Assembly (NCBI RefSeq): GCF_935822925.1
Contig: NZ_CAKXZS010000023.1
Coordinates: 248,001 to 312,000 of the forward strand
DNA length: 64,000 nt
DNA from: Mesorhizobium ventifaucium
Lineage (GTDB): Bacteria; Pseudomonadota; Alphaproteobacteria; Rhizobiales; Rhizobiaceae
Direction of reading: 5' to 3'
Numbering within the stretch: the stretch's first letter is position 1; each line of letters starts with the position of its first letter. The notes beneath the pieces are model-generated. The model saw nothing but the letters and a program-made list of their open reading frames with translations. It did no database searches and had not been told where the DNA came from. Made by a program: the position numbers and the translations under genes. Positions 43,185 to 52,362 of the stretch are shown here, piece after piece.

Positions 43185-45134
43185 ATGAAGATCGCCGGGA
43201 AACTCGGACTTACCACGGCCTTGGCCAGCGCGCTGATGCTGACAGGCACTTACGCACAGTCGACGCACACCGATATCGGCACCATCGACCCGGGCGCCGC
43301 TCTTCCCGGCACGCCCCCCGGCTACTCGCCCTACGCGAACCGGAACTTCCCGAGCCGCGTGTTCTGGGGCGATACCCACCTCCATACCAGCGCCTCCCTC
43401 GATGCCGGCGCTTTCGGCACCCGGCTCGGCTTCGAAGACGCCTATCGCTTCGCTCGCGGCGAGGAGTTAACGGCCTCGGGGGGCGAGCGCGTAAAGTTAT
43501 CGCGGCCGCTCGACTTCCTGGTCATCTCCGATCACTCCGACAATATGGGCTTTTTCCCGGCCCTCTTCGCCGGCAAGCCCGAGATGCTCGCCGACCCGAC
43601 CGGCCGGCGCTGGTACGATCTGGTGCAAAAAGGCGGCCAGGACGGGGTCAAGGCAGCGCTCGAGATCATCGACAGCTTCTCTCGTGGCCAGTTCCCGAAG
43701 GCGCTTGAGTTCTTGCCGGGATCCGAAGGATTTCGCTCGACCTGGGACCAGATCATCGCCGCGGCTGAAAAATACAACGAGCCGGGACGTTTCAGCGCCT
43801 TCATCGGCTACGAATGGACGTCGCAGGTGCCGCCCGGCAATAACCTGCACCGCGTCGTCATCTATCGCGACGGCGGCGATCGGGCGAGCCAGACGCTGCC
43901 CTACACGACCTATCCGCCGCTCGGCAGCACGACACCCGAGGATCTGTGGAAGCATCTCCAGGCCTATGAAGACAAGACTGGAGGGCGGGTGCTGGCGATC
44001 GCGCATAACGGCAATCTGTCGAATGGCTGGATGTTCCCGATCGAGACCAATCCCTCGACCGGCCAGCCCTTGTCGGCCGAATATGCCGAGACGCGCGCCC
44101 GCTGGGAGCCGCTTTACGAAGTGACGCAGATCAAGGGCGACGGCGAGGCGCATCCGTTTTTGTCGCCGAACGACGAGTTCGCCGGCTACGAGCTGTGGGA
44201 CAAGGGCAACCTCAACCTCAGCGAGGTGAAGAAACCCGAGATGCTGGTCAGCGAATATGCTCGCGCCGCCCTGCAGACCGGCCTCCGGCTCGAAGAGAAG
44301 CTCGGCACCAACCCTTACAAGTTCGGCATGATCGGCGCGACCGACAGCCACACCTCGCTGGCGACAGCCGAAGAGGACAACTTCTTCGGCAAGCACAGCG
44401 GCGCCGAGCCGAGCCCCGAGCGCGCGTCGCACGAGTTCATGCGCAACGGCGACGTCTTCCTGATGGGCTGGCAGCAGGTCTCATCCGGCTATGCCGGCGT
44501 TTGGGCTACCGACAACACGCGCGAGGCGATCTGGGATGCCATGCGCCGCAAGGAGGTCTATGCGACCACCGGTCCGCGCATGCTGGTGCGCTTCTTCGGC
44601 GGCTGGGACTTCACCGATGCCGACGCGATGTCGCGCAGCCCGGCTTTCTCCGGCTACGCCAAGGGCGTGCCGATGGGCGGCGACCTCAGGGACGCTCCGG
44701 AAGGCAAGGCGCCGACCTTCCTGCTCGCGGCGCTGAAGGACCCGCTCGGCGGCAACCTCGACCGCATCCAGGTCGTGAAAGGCTGGATCGACGCGGCCGG
44801 CGCGCGCCAGGAGAAGGTCTATGACGTGGCCTGGTCGGACAACCGCGTGCCCGGCGCCGACGGCAAGCTGCCGCCGGTCGGCAACACCGTCGACGTGGCG
44901 ACGGCCACCTGGACGAACACGATCGGCGCTTCCGAGCTGGTAAAGACCTGGACCGACCCGGAGTTCGATACGGCGCTCAGGGCCTTCTACTACGCCCGCG
45001 TGCTGGAGATCCCGACACCGCGCTGGACCGCCTACGATGCGGTGAGGTTCGGTGTAACGATGCCTGCCGACGTGCCGATGTTCGGGCAGGAGCGGGCATA
45101 CACTTCGCCCATCTGGTACACGCCGCAAGGCTGA
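43185..45134 (+). CDS. Exported DUF3604 (PHP-like) protein, copy 1
   Basis: The 649-residue product has a signal peptide (about 1-25, cleavage after TYA). The sequence has metal-ligand-like motifs in the order of PHP-type phosphoesterases: FWGDTHLHTSASLD (about 64), VISDHSDNMGFF (about 108), VLAIAHNGNLSNGW (about 270) and IGATDSHTSLA (about 383). The family's function is not established; hydrolysis of a phosphate or sulfate ester in the periplasm is a reasonable inference. It starts a five-gene run. The second DUF3604 gene at 47789 is closely similar throughout (for example, both have VPGADGKLPPVGNTVDV). Confidence 0.85.
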   Translation: MKIAGKLGLTTALASALMLTGTYAQSTHTDIGTIDPGAALPGTPPGYSPYANRNFPSRVFWGDTHLHTSASLDAGAFGTRLGFEDAYRFARGEELTASGGERVKLSRPLDFLVISDHSDNMGFFPALFAGKPEMLADPTGRRWYDLVQKGGQDGVKAALEIIDSFSRGQFPKALEFLPGSEGFRSTWDQIIAAAEKYNEPGRFSAFIGYEWTSQVPPGNNLHRVVIYRDGGDRASQTLPYTTYPPLGSTTPEDLWKHLQAYEDKTGGRVLAIAHNGNLSNGWMFPIETNPSTGQPLSAEYAETRARWEPLYEVTQIKGDGEAHPFLSPNDEFAGYELWDKGNLNLSEVKKPEMLVSEYARAALQTGLRLEEKLGTNPYKFGMIGATDSHTSLATAEEDNFFGKHSGAEPSPERASHEFMRNGDVFLMGWQQVSSGYAGVWATDNTREAIWDAMRRKEVYATTGPRMLVRFFGGWDFTDADAMSRSPAFSGYAKGVPMGGDLRDAPEGKAPTFLLAALKDPLGGNLDRIQVVKGWIDAAGARQEKVYDVAWSDNRVPGADGKLPPVGNTVDVATATWTNTIGASELVKTWTDPEFDTALRAFYYARVLEIPTPRWTAYDAVRFGVTMPADVPMFGQERAYTSPIWYTPQG

Positions 45135-45148
45135 CCTGGAGCGCCACC

Positions 45149-45820
45149 ATGCGCAACGATGCTTCGAAAACCCGGCGCCGCCCATGGCGGGTCGGGGCGT
45201 TGGCCGCGGCAGTTCTTCTGGCCACGGCTGGCCCGAAAGCCTCCGCCTTCGCCTGCGGCTACGAGAACCCGAGTGCTCTCGCGCTTGGAATGCTGAACTG
45301 GGTCTTCCCGAATGCGCTCTATGTCCGCAGCGCCGTCTGGCGCGCAGAGAAGGCTGGCATCCTGCCGAGACCCCTCCCGGCAGGTCCTGCGAAGGGCCTG
45401 TTCGGCAGCGGATTCCGGCGGGCGGCCGCGAGCATGGCGCGACTCGGCGAGCGGATGCATACCGCCGCGCTAACGACAGGAAAGGCGCCGAGCTTCGCGG
45501 TCGTGCTGATCCCCGCGGTGATGTGGACCACCTACGCGCCGTCGCCCCGAGGTTACGTTGTCAGGGTGCATGCCGAAGGACCGGCGAAAGGCGACGTGGT
45601 GATCGTGACGGACGAGAAGGTCGTCCGTGCCCTCGTCGACGGATCCCTCGACGCTCTTTCGGCAGAGCGCCTTGGGCTGGTCCGGTTCTACGGTCCGGCA
45701 GGCGAGGTCCGCGCCGCGCTCGCCGCTCTGCCGGCGGTGGGGAGCGGACCGGACAGCGTGTCGGCGTTGCCGACGGGCGACCCGGGTCCGCGATATTCGC
45801 CCTACGCCGTACAGAAATGA
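45149..45820 (+). CDS. Secreted protein of unknown function (CGYENP motif)
   Basis: A 223-residue product with a signal peptide (basic start, hydrophobic core about 17-30) and then FACGYENPSALALGMLNWVF, so the mature N-terminus begins near a single cysteine; it could be a lipoprotein-like or disulfide-linked protein. The rest is Ala/Arg-rich with a beta-like region (FAVVLIPAVMWTTYAPSPRG). No known domain was recognised. It is 14 bases after the DUF3604 gene and its stop overlaps the start region of the isomerase, so it belongs to the same unit. Confidence 0.6.
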   Translation: MRNDASKTRRRPWRVGALAAAVLLATAGPKASAFACGYENPSALALGMLNWVFPNALYVRSAVWRAEKAGILPRPLPAGPAKGLFGSGFRRAAASMARLGERMHTAALTTGKAPSFAVVLIPAVMWTTYAPSPRGYVVRVHAEGPAKGDVVIVTDEKVVRALVDGSLDALSAERLGLVRFYGPAGEVRAALAALPAVGSGPDSVSALPTGDPGPRYSPYAVQK

Positions 45821-45834
45821 GGAGAGCGGGTCTC

Positions 45835-46683
45835 ATGAAACTCCTGCGCGAACCGCTTGTGCATTTTCTGGTGATTGGCACCGCGCTGTTCGGCGTGTTC
45901 CACTTCGTGAAAGCGGGCGATCAACCGGCTGCCGAAGAGATCGTCGTCAGCTCCGGCCAGATCGCCAGCATGGCGGCGATCTTCAGCCGGACCTGGCAAA
46001 GGCCGCCCACCGCCAAGGAACTGGACGCGCTGGTGAGCGAGCATATCCGCGACGAGATCATCTACCGCCAGGGTGTGGCGATGGGCCTCGACAAGGACGA
46101 CGCGGTCGTCCGGCGCCGCATCCGGCAGAAGATGGAGTTCGTCGCCGATCTGGCGGCGGACGTCGAGCCGACCGACGCCGAGCTGAAGGGCTTCGTCGCG
46201 GAGCATCCTGGATGGTTCCGCAGCGAGCCCCGCTTCTCCTTCGCCCACGTCTATTTCGGCGGCGCGGACGTTCCGGATGCGGAGGGGCTGAACCGCCTGC
46301 TCAGGGACTTGAATGCTGGAACCGCGGACGCTTCGACGGCCGGCAGCCCGTTCATGGCGGGAGCTGACTTTGCCGACCTGTCGCGATCGGCCGTGGCGCA
46401 GACATTCGGCGAGGATTTTGCCGCCGGGATCGACAAGGCGGCAGCCGACGCGTGGCACGGTCCGGTCACCTCGGCCTACGGCACGCATCTCGTTCGCATG
46501 ACCGGGCGCGTCGAAGCGCGCGAACCGCCCTTTGAGGAGGTCCGCGCGGCGGCGCGACGGGAGTGGCTGCATCTTAAGAAAGTCGCCGCCAACGACGCGC
46601 TCTACGAGCGGCTGCGCGCGAACTACGTGGTCAAGGTCGAGACCGGCGCCGCGGAGGAAAAGCGAGCCGAGGTGGCGCCGTGA
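45835..46683 (+). CDS. Membrane-anchored parvulin-type peptidyl-prolyl isomerase
   Basis: The 282-residue product starts at ATG 45835 (MKLLREPLVHFLVIGTALFG), where GGAG stands about 10 bases upstream; an ATG at 45817 is in frame. One N-terminal membrane helix anchors a periplasmic domain with SurA/PpiC-like parts: an N-terminal helical region (SEHIRDEIIYRQGVAMGLDK) and a parvulin core (PRFSFAHVYFGG, then WHGPVTSAYGTHLVRM). It is probably a folding helper for exported proteins, perhaps those encoded next to it. Its stop overlaps the HupE-like gene start (GTGA). Confidence 0.85.
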   Translation: MKLLREPLVHFLVIGTALFGVFHFVKAGDQPAAEEIVVSSGQIASMAAIFSRTWQRPPTAKELDALVSEHIRDEIIYRQGVAMGLDKDDAVVRRRIRQKMEFVADLAADVEPTDAELKGFVAEHPGWFRSEPRFSFAHVYFGGADVPDAEGLNRLLRDLNAGTADASTAGSPFMAGADFADLSRSAVAQTFGEDFAAGIDKAAADAWHGPVTSAYGTHLVRMTGRVEAREPPFEEVRAAARREWLHLKKVAANDALYERLRANYVVKVETGAAEEKRAEVAP

Positions 46684-47696
46684 CCCGCTTGCTCCTCGCC
46701 TTTCTGGTTGCACTGATGGCCGTCTCCGGCGGTGCACATGCCCACGACCTGCGGCCTGCGTATCTGGCCATCACCGAAAGCGCGCCAGATGCCTACTCGG
46801 TGCTGTGGAAAGCGCCGGCAATGGGGGAAATGCGCCTGGCGGTCTATCCGCGCCTGCCCGACAGCGCCAAGGAGACGACGCCGCGCGAAGGCGCCGTCAT
46901 GAATGACGCCTATGTCGAGCGGTGGACGGTGCAAGCACCTGCGGGCTTCGCCGGCGAAACCATCGCATTCGACGGGTTGCCGGAGAGCCGCACCGATGTG
47001 CTTGTGCGCATCGAGAGGCTGAGCGGCGAAGTCAGCACCCAGCGCCTCACGCCGGCCAGCCCCTCCTTTAGCGTCCCGGCGGCCACCGGTTGGCAACAGG
47101 TGGCCGTCGCCTATGTCTGGCTCGGCGTCGAGCACATTCTCTTCGGCATCGACCATCTGCTTTTCGTGCTGGCGCTCATCCTTTTGGCGCGGCGCTGGAG
47201 CATGATCGCGCTCACCATCACCGCTTTCACTGTCGCCCACAGCATCACGCTCGGCGCGGCGACGCTCGGCTACCTCAACGTGCCCGGCCCTCCGGTCGAA
47301 GCGGCGATCGCGCTCAGCATCGTGCTGGTCGCAGTCGAGATCGTGAAATCGCGAGCGGCCGGAGACGTCAGCATCACCGCCCGCTTTCCCTGGCTCGTCG
47401 CCTTCGGTTTCGGCCTTCTGCATGGGCTCGGCTTTGCCGGCGCGCTGAGCGAGGTGGGTTTGCCGAACCACGCAATCCCGGTCGCGCTTTTGTTCTTCAA
47501 CATCGGCGTGGAGCTCGGGCAACTCGCCTTCACGGCGGTCGTGCTAGTGTCGTTTGCGATGCTCGGCCGGCTGTCGATCTCCGTCATTCGATCGCACACG
47601 CCGCATGCCTGGGCGGCGCGGGCCGTTGCCGCCTACGCCATCGGCGGCATCGCCTCGTTCTGGCTGATCGAGCGGGTCGGCGCATTCTTGGCTTGA
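46680..47696 (+). CDS. HupE/UreJ-family membrane protein
   Basis: A 338-residue protein with a signal peptide (ends AHAHD), an extracytoplasmic domain of about 120 residues, and then about six membrane helices of the HupE/UreJ_2 type. The family histidine motif is LGVEHILFGIDHLLFVLAL, followed by FTVAHSITLG and FGLLHGLGFAGAL. HupE/UreJ proteins are associated with nickel or cobalt uptake, but members outside hydrogenase and urease operons are uncharacterised. Start GTG 46680 is coupled to the isomerase gene. A metal supply for the neighbouring DUF3604 proteins is a testable idea. Confidence 0.85.
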   Translation: MTRLLLAFLVALMAVSGGAHAHDLRPAYLAITESAPDAYSVLWKAPAMGEMRLAVYPRLPDSAKETTPREGAVMNDAYVERWTVQAPAGFAGETIAFDGLPESRTDVLVRIERLSGEVSTQRLTPASPSFSVPAATGWQQVAVAYVWLGVEHILFGIDHLLFVLALILLARRWSMIALTITAFTVAHSITLGAATLGYLNVPGPPVEAAIALSIVLVAVEIVKSRAAGDVSITARFPWLVAFGFGLLHGLGFAGALSEVGLPNHAIPVALLFFNIGVELGQLAFTAVVLVSFAMLGRLSISVIRSHTPHAWAARAVAAYAIGGIASFWLIERVGAFLA

Positions 47697-47788
47697 AGAG
47701 GCAATTGCGGGGCTCGTGACCAAGGCTTGGCCGGTCGGCGACATCCACGCACCAAAGACGAGGGTCAGGTATCCGACGAAAAAGGGAC

Positions 47789-49732
47789 ATGAACATGCAC
47801 AGAACCCGCTACTCCACCTTCCTTTGCACGTCTCTTCTCGCTCTGCTCTGCGCCGCGCCGGCGCCCGCCCAGAACAGCGACATCGGGACCGTTACTCCGG
47901 AGCGTGTGGAAGGGGCGTTGCAAATGCGCCCTTACTCGCCGTACGCGAACCGCACGTTTCCGGAACGCCCTCTCTTCGGCGACACGCACCTGCACACCGC
48001 GATCTCGTTCGACGCCGGCATGCTCGGCACGACTCTGGGGCCGGTCGAGGCGTACCGCTTTGCCAAGGGCGAGCAAGTTATCGCCTCCAGCGGGCAAGCT
48101 GTCCGGCTAAGCCGTCCGCTCGACTTCCTCGTCGTCACCGATCACTCCGATAACTTCGGCCTGGCAGCGGATATCGTCGCCGGCGCCCCTAACGTCCTCG
48201 CCGTGCCAGAGGGGCAACGCTGGTACAATATGATCAAGGAGGGCCAAGGCTTTGAAGCCGCGACGGAAGCGTACATGGCCACCGCCCAATCGAGGCTCCC
48301 GGAAGCGCTCAACTACGCGCCGGGCACTCGGCCCTACCGCTCTGCATGGGAGCAGACGATAAAGGCGGCCGACGCTGCGAACGACCCGGGTCGGTTCACC
48401 GCCTTCATCGGCTATGAGTGGTCGTCGAATCCCGGCGGTAACCTGCACCGCAACGTGATCTTCCGCGACGACGGCAACTTGGCGCGGCAGGTCGAGCCAT
48501 TGACCACGATCCCGCCGATGGGCACGTCCGATCCGCGTGGCCTCTGGGAGTGGATGCAGACCTACGAGACCAAGACCGGAGGGGATGTGCTGGCGATCGC
48601 GCACAACGGAAATCTCTCGAATGGGCTGATGTTCCCGATTGTAGAGCCCGTCGACGGCAAGCCCGTCGACCGCGCCTATGCCGAGACGCGGGCGCGCTGG
48701 GAGCCGCTCTTCGAGGTGACGCAGATCAAGGGTACCAGCGAGTCGCACCCGTTCCTTTCGCCGAACGACGAGTTCGCCAACTACGAGCTCTGGGACAAGG
48801 GCAATCTCGATCTGACGGTCGCCAAGACAAACGACATGCTCGAATACGAATACGCACGCGCGGCGCTGAAAAATGGACTCAAGCTCGAGGCGACACTCGG
48901 CGTCAGCCCCTACAAAATCGGCATGGTCGGTTCGACCGACGCGCATACGGGTCTCGCGGCGGTCGAAGAGAACAACTACTTCGGCAAGATCACGCCGGAA
49001 GAACCCAGCCCCCATCGCCTGACCAATGTCTTCCAGACCGGAAAGGTAGGCTCGTTCACGGGCTGGGAGCTTTCATCCTCGGGATATGCCGCCGTCTGGG
49101 CGACCGAGAACACGCGCGAGGCTATCTTCGATGCGATGGAGCGGCGCGAGACCTATGCCACGACCGGCACGCGCTTGGTCGTCAGGTTTTTCGCTGGCTG
49201 GGACTTCGAGGCGGCCGATGCGACAAGCCGCACACCGGCTGACGCCGGCTACAGCCGCGGTGTGCCGATGGGCGGCACTCTCAGCGGGGGGGCCGAAGGC
49301 ATCTCGCCGCGCTTCCTCGTCATGGCGCTCCGCGACCCGATCGGCGCCAACCTCGACCGTGTCCAGATCGTCAAGGGATGGCTCGACAGGGATGGGAACC
49401 TCGAAGAGCAGGTCTACGACGTCGCCTGGTCGGACGACCGGGTGCCCGGCGCCGACGGCAAGCTGCCGCCGGTCGGCAATACCGTCGATGTGAAGAATGC
49501 CAGCTGGACAAACACCATAGGCTCGTCCGAGCTGATTACGGTCTGGCAGGACCCGGACTTCGATCCTGCCGAGCGCGCCTTCTACTACGCTCGCGTCATC
49601 GAGATCCCGACGCCGCGCTGGACAGCATACGACGCCAAGTATTTCGAATTAAAGGATGTTTCCCCCGACGTCCCGATGACGACCCAGGAGCGCGCCTACA
49701 CCTCGCCCGTCTGGTACACGCCAAAGGGCTAG
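47789..49732 (+). CDS. Exported DUF3604 (PHP-like) protein, copy 2
   Basis: A 647-residue paralogue of the gene at 43185, with a signal peptide (about 1-27, cleavage after APA) and the same metal-ligand motifs: FGDTHLHTAISFD, VVTDHSDNFGLA, VLAIAHNGNLSNGL and VGSTDAHTGLA. The start is ATG 47789 or 47795. It is separated by 92 bases from the HupE-like gene and by 90 from the sulfatase. The two copies differ most near the signal peptide and around residues 110-160. Probably a tandem-duplicated enzyme with altered substrate range. Confidence 0.85.
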   Translation: MNMHRTRYSTFLCTSLLALLCAAPAPAQNSDIGTVTPERVEGALQMRPYSPYANRTFPERPLFGDTHLHTAISFDAGMLGTTLGPVEAYRFAKGEQVIASSGQAVRLSRPLDFLVVTDHSDNFGLAADIVAGAPNVLAVPEGQRWYNMIKEGQGFEAATEAYMATAQSRLPEALNYAPGTRPYRSAWEQTIKAADAANDPGRFTAFIGYEWSSNPGGNLHRNVIFRDDGNLARQVEPLTTIPPMGTSDPRGLWEWMQTYETKTGGDVLAIAHNGNLSNGLMFPIVEPVDGKPVDRAYAETRARWEPLFEVTQIKGTSESHPFLSPNDEFANYELWDKGNLDLTVAKTNDMLEYEYARAALKNGLKLEATLGVSPYKIGMVGSTDAHTGLAAVEENNYFGKITPEEPSPHRLTNVFQTGKVGSFTGWELSSSGYAAVWATENTREAIFDAMERRETYATTGTRLVVRFFAGWDFEAADATSRTPADAGYSRGVPMGGTLSGGAEGISPRFLVMALRDPIGANLDRVQIVKGWLDRDGNLEEQVYDVAWSDDRVPGADGKLPPVGNTVDVKNASWTNTIGSSELITVWQDPDFDPAERAFYYARVIEIPTPRWTAYDAKYFELKDVSPDVPMTTQERAYTSPVWYTPKG

Positions 49733-49822
49733 GGCGCCGGCGTCAAACCGAAGTGCAATAGTTGGCAGACGCGGTCCAGGCGACCAGATCAACGCCATTG
49801 AAACGTCAGGGGAGAACTTCAC

Positions 49823-51190
49823 ATGAAATGCATCTTGATGTCGGCGCTGCTGCTGACGACGGTGACGACAGGAGCAATGGCCCAGGAGCAGCGGCCGAAC
49901 GTCGTCATCATGCTCGGCGACAATGTCGGCTATGGCGACATCGGCGCGTATGGCGCCGGCGAAATCCGGGGCATGCCGACGCCACGCATCGACCAACTGG
50001 CGAGCGAGAGCCTGCGACTAACGCAATATCTGGTCGAGCCTGCCTGCAGCCCTTCCCGAGCCGCGCTGCTGACCGGGCGCTACTCCGTGCGCTCCGGGCT
50101 CAACGGCGTCATCATCGGCGGCACGCCCAATACCTTGCAGGCCGGCGAGGTGACGCTCGCGGAGCTGTTCAAGACCAAGGGCTACGCCACCGCCATCGCC
50201 GGCAAGTGGCATCTCGGCGCGGACGAACAGAGCTGGCCGACGCGCCAAGGCTTCGACGAGTACCATGTCGGTGTGCTCGAAAGTACCGACGGCACTCTCT
50301 ACCGCGAGAGCATGCAACGCCAGGGAATGCCCGAGCAAGCCATAGTTGGCGCCGAACCCTCGGTCTGGGAATCCGAACCGGACGGCACGCTGAAGAAGGT
50401 GCGGCCCTACACACTGGAGTATCGCAAACAAGTCGAAGGCGATATCGCCAAGGCATCGGTGGATTTCATAGACCGTGCATCGAAGGGGAACGAACCCTTC
50501 TTCCTCTATGTCGGCTGGACCCACACCCACTATCCAACACGCACCGCGCCGGAATTCGAGGGAAAGTCGCGTATCGGCATCTATGGCGATGCGGTCATGG
50601 AGCTCGACTTCCGCACCGGCCAGGTGCTCGACGCGATCAAAGCCGCCGGCATTGAGCAAAACACCATCGTCATCTGGCTTTCGGACAACGCGGCGGCGCC
50701 GACCGCTGGCCCGTTCGACACGCGCTACGGCTTCAACGGCCCCTTCCGCGAGATGGTCTCGGTGCATGACTTCCTGCCGACGCTCGCCAGCATCATCGAT
50801 GCGGAGGTGCCCACGGACCGGCCGATCGACGGCGTCGACCAGAGCGCGTTCTTTACCGGCGCTCAGGAGAAATCCAACCGCGAAAGCCTGATCACCTTCG
50901 TCGCCGACGAGGTAGCGGGCGTGCGCTGGCGTTCCTTCCGCCTGTACCCGAAGCAATTCGTCATGGCAGGCGGCAATCCGTCGATGAATGGGCTCGCCGG
51001 CAACCGCATGGAGATGAACGGCTTTCCGGCGATTTACAACATCGAGGCGGATCCGCGCGAGGAGGTGAACGTCGTCGGCACCGCCGCCTGGGTTGTCGGA
51101 CCGTATCTCCGGGTGATCGGCGACTACCAGAAGTCTCTGGTTGACCACCCCAACCCGAAAGGCTTCAGCCTTACGGAATTCGGCAAGTGA
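49823..51190 (+). CDS. Exported sulfatase with a conserved segment missing
   Basis: A 455-residue arylsulfatase-like protein with a signal peptide (cleavage after AMA). The metal site MLGDNVGYGDIG and the formylglycine motif PACSPSRAALLTGR (about residue 73) are present, as are AGKWHLG, GWTHTHYPT and WLSDNAAAP. After GPFDTRYGFNGPFREMV the chain passes straight to SVHDFLPTLASI. Relatives have about 45 more residues here, including the lysine in the K-G-S-T-W-E-G-G stretch. The enzyme may therefore be inactive or altered. It is last in the cluster, 28 bases before a convergent GNAT gene. Confidence 0.82.
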   Translation: MKCILMSALLLTTVTTGAMAQEQRPNVVIMLGDNVGYGDIGAYGAGEIRGMPTPRIDQLASESLRLTQYLVEPACSPSRAALLTGRYSVRSGLNGVIIGGTPNTLQAGEVTLAELFKTKGYATAIAGKWHLGADEQSWPTRQGFDEYHVGVLESTDGTLYRESMQRQGMPEQAIVGAEPSVWESEPDGTLKKVRPYTLEYRKQVEGDIAKASVDFIDRASKGNEPFFLYVGWTHTHYPTRTAPEFEGKSRIGIYGDAVMELDFRTGQVLDAIKAAGIEQNTIVIWLSDNAAAPTAGPFDTRYGFNGPFREMVSVHDFLPTLASIIDAEVPTDRPIDGVDQSAFFTGAQEKSNRESLITFVADEVAGVRWRSFRLYPKQFVMAGGNPSMNGLAGNRMEMNGFPAIYNIEADPREEVNVVGTAAWVVGPYLRVIGDYQKSLVDHPNPKGFSLTEFGK

Positions 51191-51217
51191 TTGCCGAAGG
51201 GCGGAATACGCTTGCAT

Positions 51218-52096
51218 TCAGCTCCAGGCGTGGCTGGCCAATCCATAGACCCAGGGCTCGTTGCTTTCCCGGTTCAGAAAGCGGCGGCCTTTGGACATCG
51301 TCGTCACTGTCTCGGCAATGAGGAGGCCGCTCTGCTGCAGAAACTCGGCAAACACGCCATCGCTCTCGCGCGTGTCGACGCGGGCGAAGCGACCTGCCAG
51401 CTTCTTCAGATGGACGGCTGTGAGATGGACCGCGTCCTGGTCGTTTCGGGCTATTGTGGGACCAATCACATGGCCGCGCCCGAACTCGCGACACATGGAA
51501 TAGCCAACGACCTCGCCGCCGCGACTCAAAGTGGCTGTCGAGGCGTCCTCCGAGAGCAACGCAAGCAGCCTTGCACGGTTTGTCCCGAATGCGCGCGCGT
51601 CAAGCTCAGTGATCTCGCGAAGCCTGCCGCTGGACAGCTCACTTAGTTCACCATCCAAAACTGGCAATGGCGGGAGTTTTTGTGGGACTTCACCCTGACG
51701 CATGTAGACGGTCGCTTCGCTGGTGAAGCCGAGTGAAATATATAGCGGATAGGCGGGATGGGTTGCGTTGAGGGCCAGATTGCGATCCCCGCATTGCTCG
51801 AGGACCTGTTCCATGAGCCATCGGCCACCTCCCTGCGCCTGTGCGCGAGGCGTCGTGATCACCAGGCCAATGGTGGCAAAATCGTCGCCTTGGGGAAACC
51901 ACATCGCGCTCCCGAAGACGCGCCCAATTCCGTCAACGGCGGCGATGCCGTGGCCGGCGCGGCGCAACAAATCCCAGTCCTTGGGGCGATGCGGCCAGCG
52001 GACCGAAATCGATAGTGCATGCAGCAGATCAACATCGACATCATTGATGTCGCGCGCGACCAGTTCAAAGGATTTCAGGCGTACTGATCTCTGCAT
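51218..52096 (-). CDS. GNAT-family N-acetyltransferase (two-domain type), copy 1
   Basis: A 292-residue product with an N-terminal GNAT domain (about 10-140, TTPRAQAQGGGRWLMEQVLE is the acetyl-CoA loop) and a C-terminal domain of the acetyltransferase type (RGHVIGPTIARNDQDAV, FARVDTRESDG). A paralogue is at 58746 (VKWPHRREDW against VRWPHRPKDW; GPVVARND against GPTIARND). The substrate is unknown. It is divergent from the ArgE-type gene, and the two copies flank the catabolic block. Confidence 0.85.
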   Translation of the reverse strand: MQRSVRLKSFELVARDINDVDVDLLHALSISVRWPHRPKDWDLLRRAGHGIAAVDGIGRVFGSAMWFPQGDDFATIGLVITTPRAQAQGGGRWLMEQVLEQCGDRNLALNATHPAYPLYISLGFTSEATVYMRQGEVPQKLPPLPVLDGELSELSSGRLREITELDARAFGTNRARLLALLSEDASTATLSRGGEVVGYSMCREFGRGHVIGPTIARNDQDAVHLTAVHLKKLAGRFARVDTRESDGVFAEFLQQSGLLIAETVTTMSKGRRFLNRESNEPWVYGLASHAWS

Positions 52097-52362
52097 CTCA
52101 GTCGATCCGCTCCTTCAACGAAAGCCCCAAGTCCTTTAACGTTGCCCCAAGGCACGCGGTGTTAAAATCCTGGCGCCGATAGCCATGTATGCGACAGGCC
52201 TCATTTGCCGCAGCATTACACGGGAAAGCCAGCAGGTTTCGCTGGTTCGAGGCGTTTTTTCGCAATCTTCAGCCAAAGCACGACGCGATTCGGCAGGGAA
52301 CGCTGCTGCCTACGAATAGGCTAGTCGCAGCCGGTGATACTGTGCAAGCAGAGCGGACTGCC

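Noticed and set aside
42852..43385. A minus-strand frame in the AraC-DUF3604 intergenic region
   Set aside because: It runs into the DUF3604 gene in antisense, has no ribosome site and has no recognisable domain.
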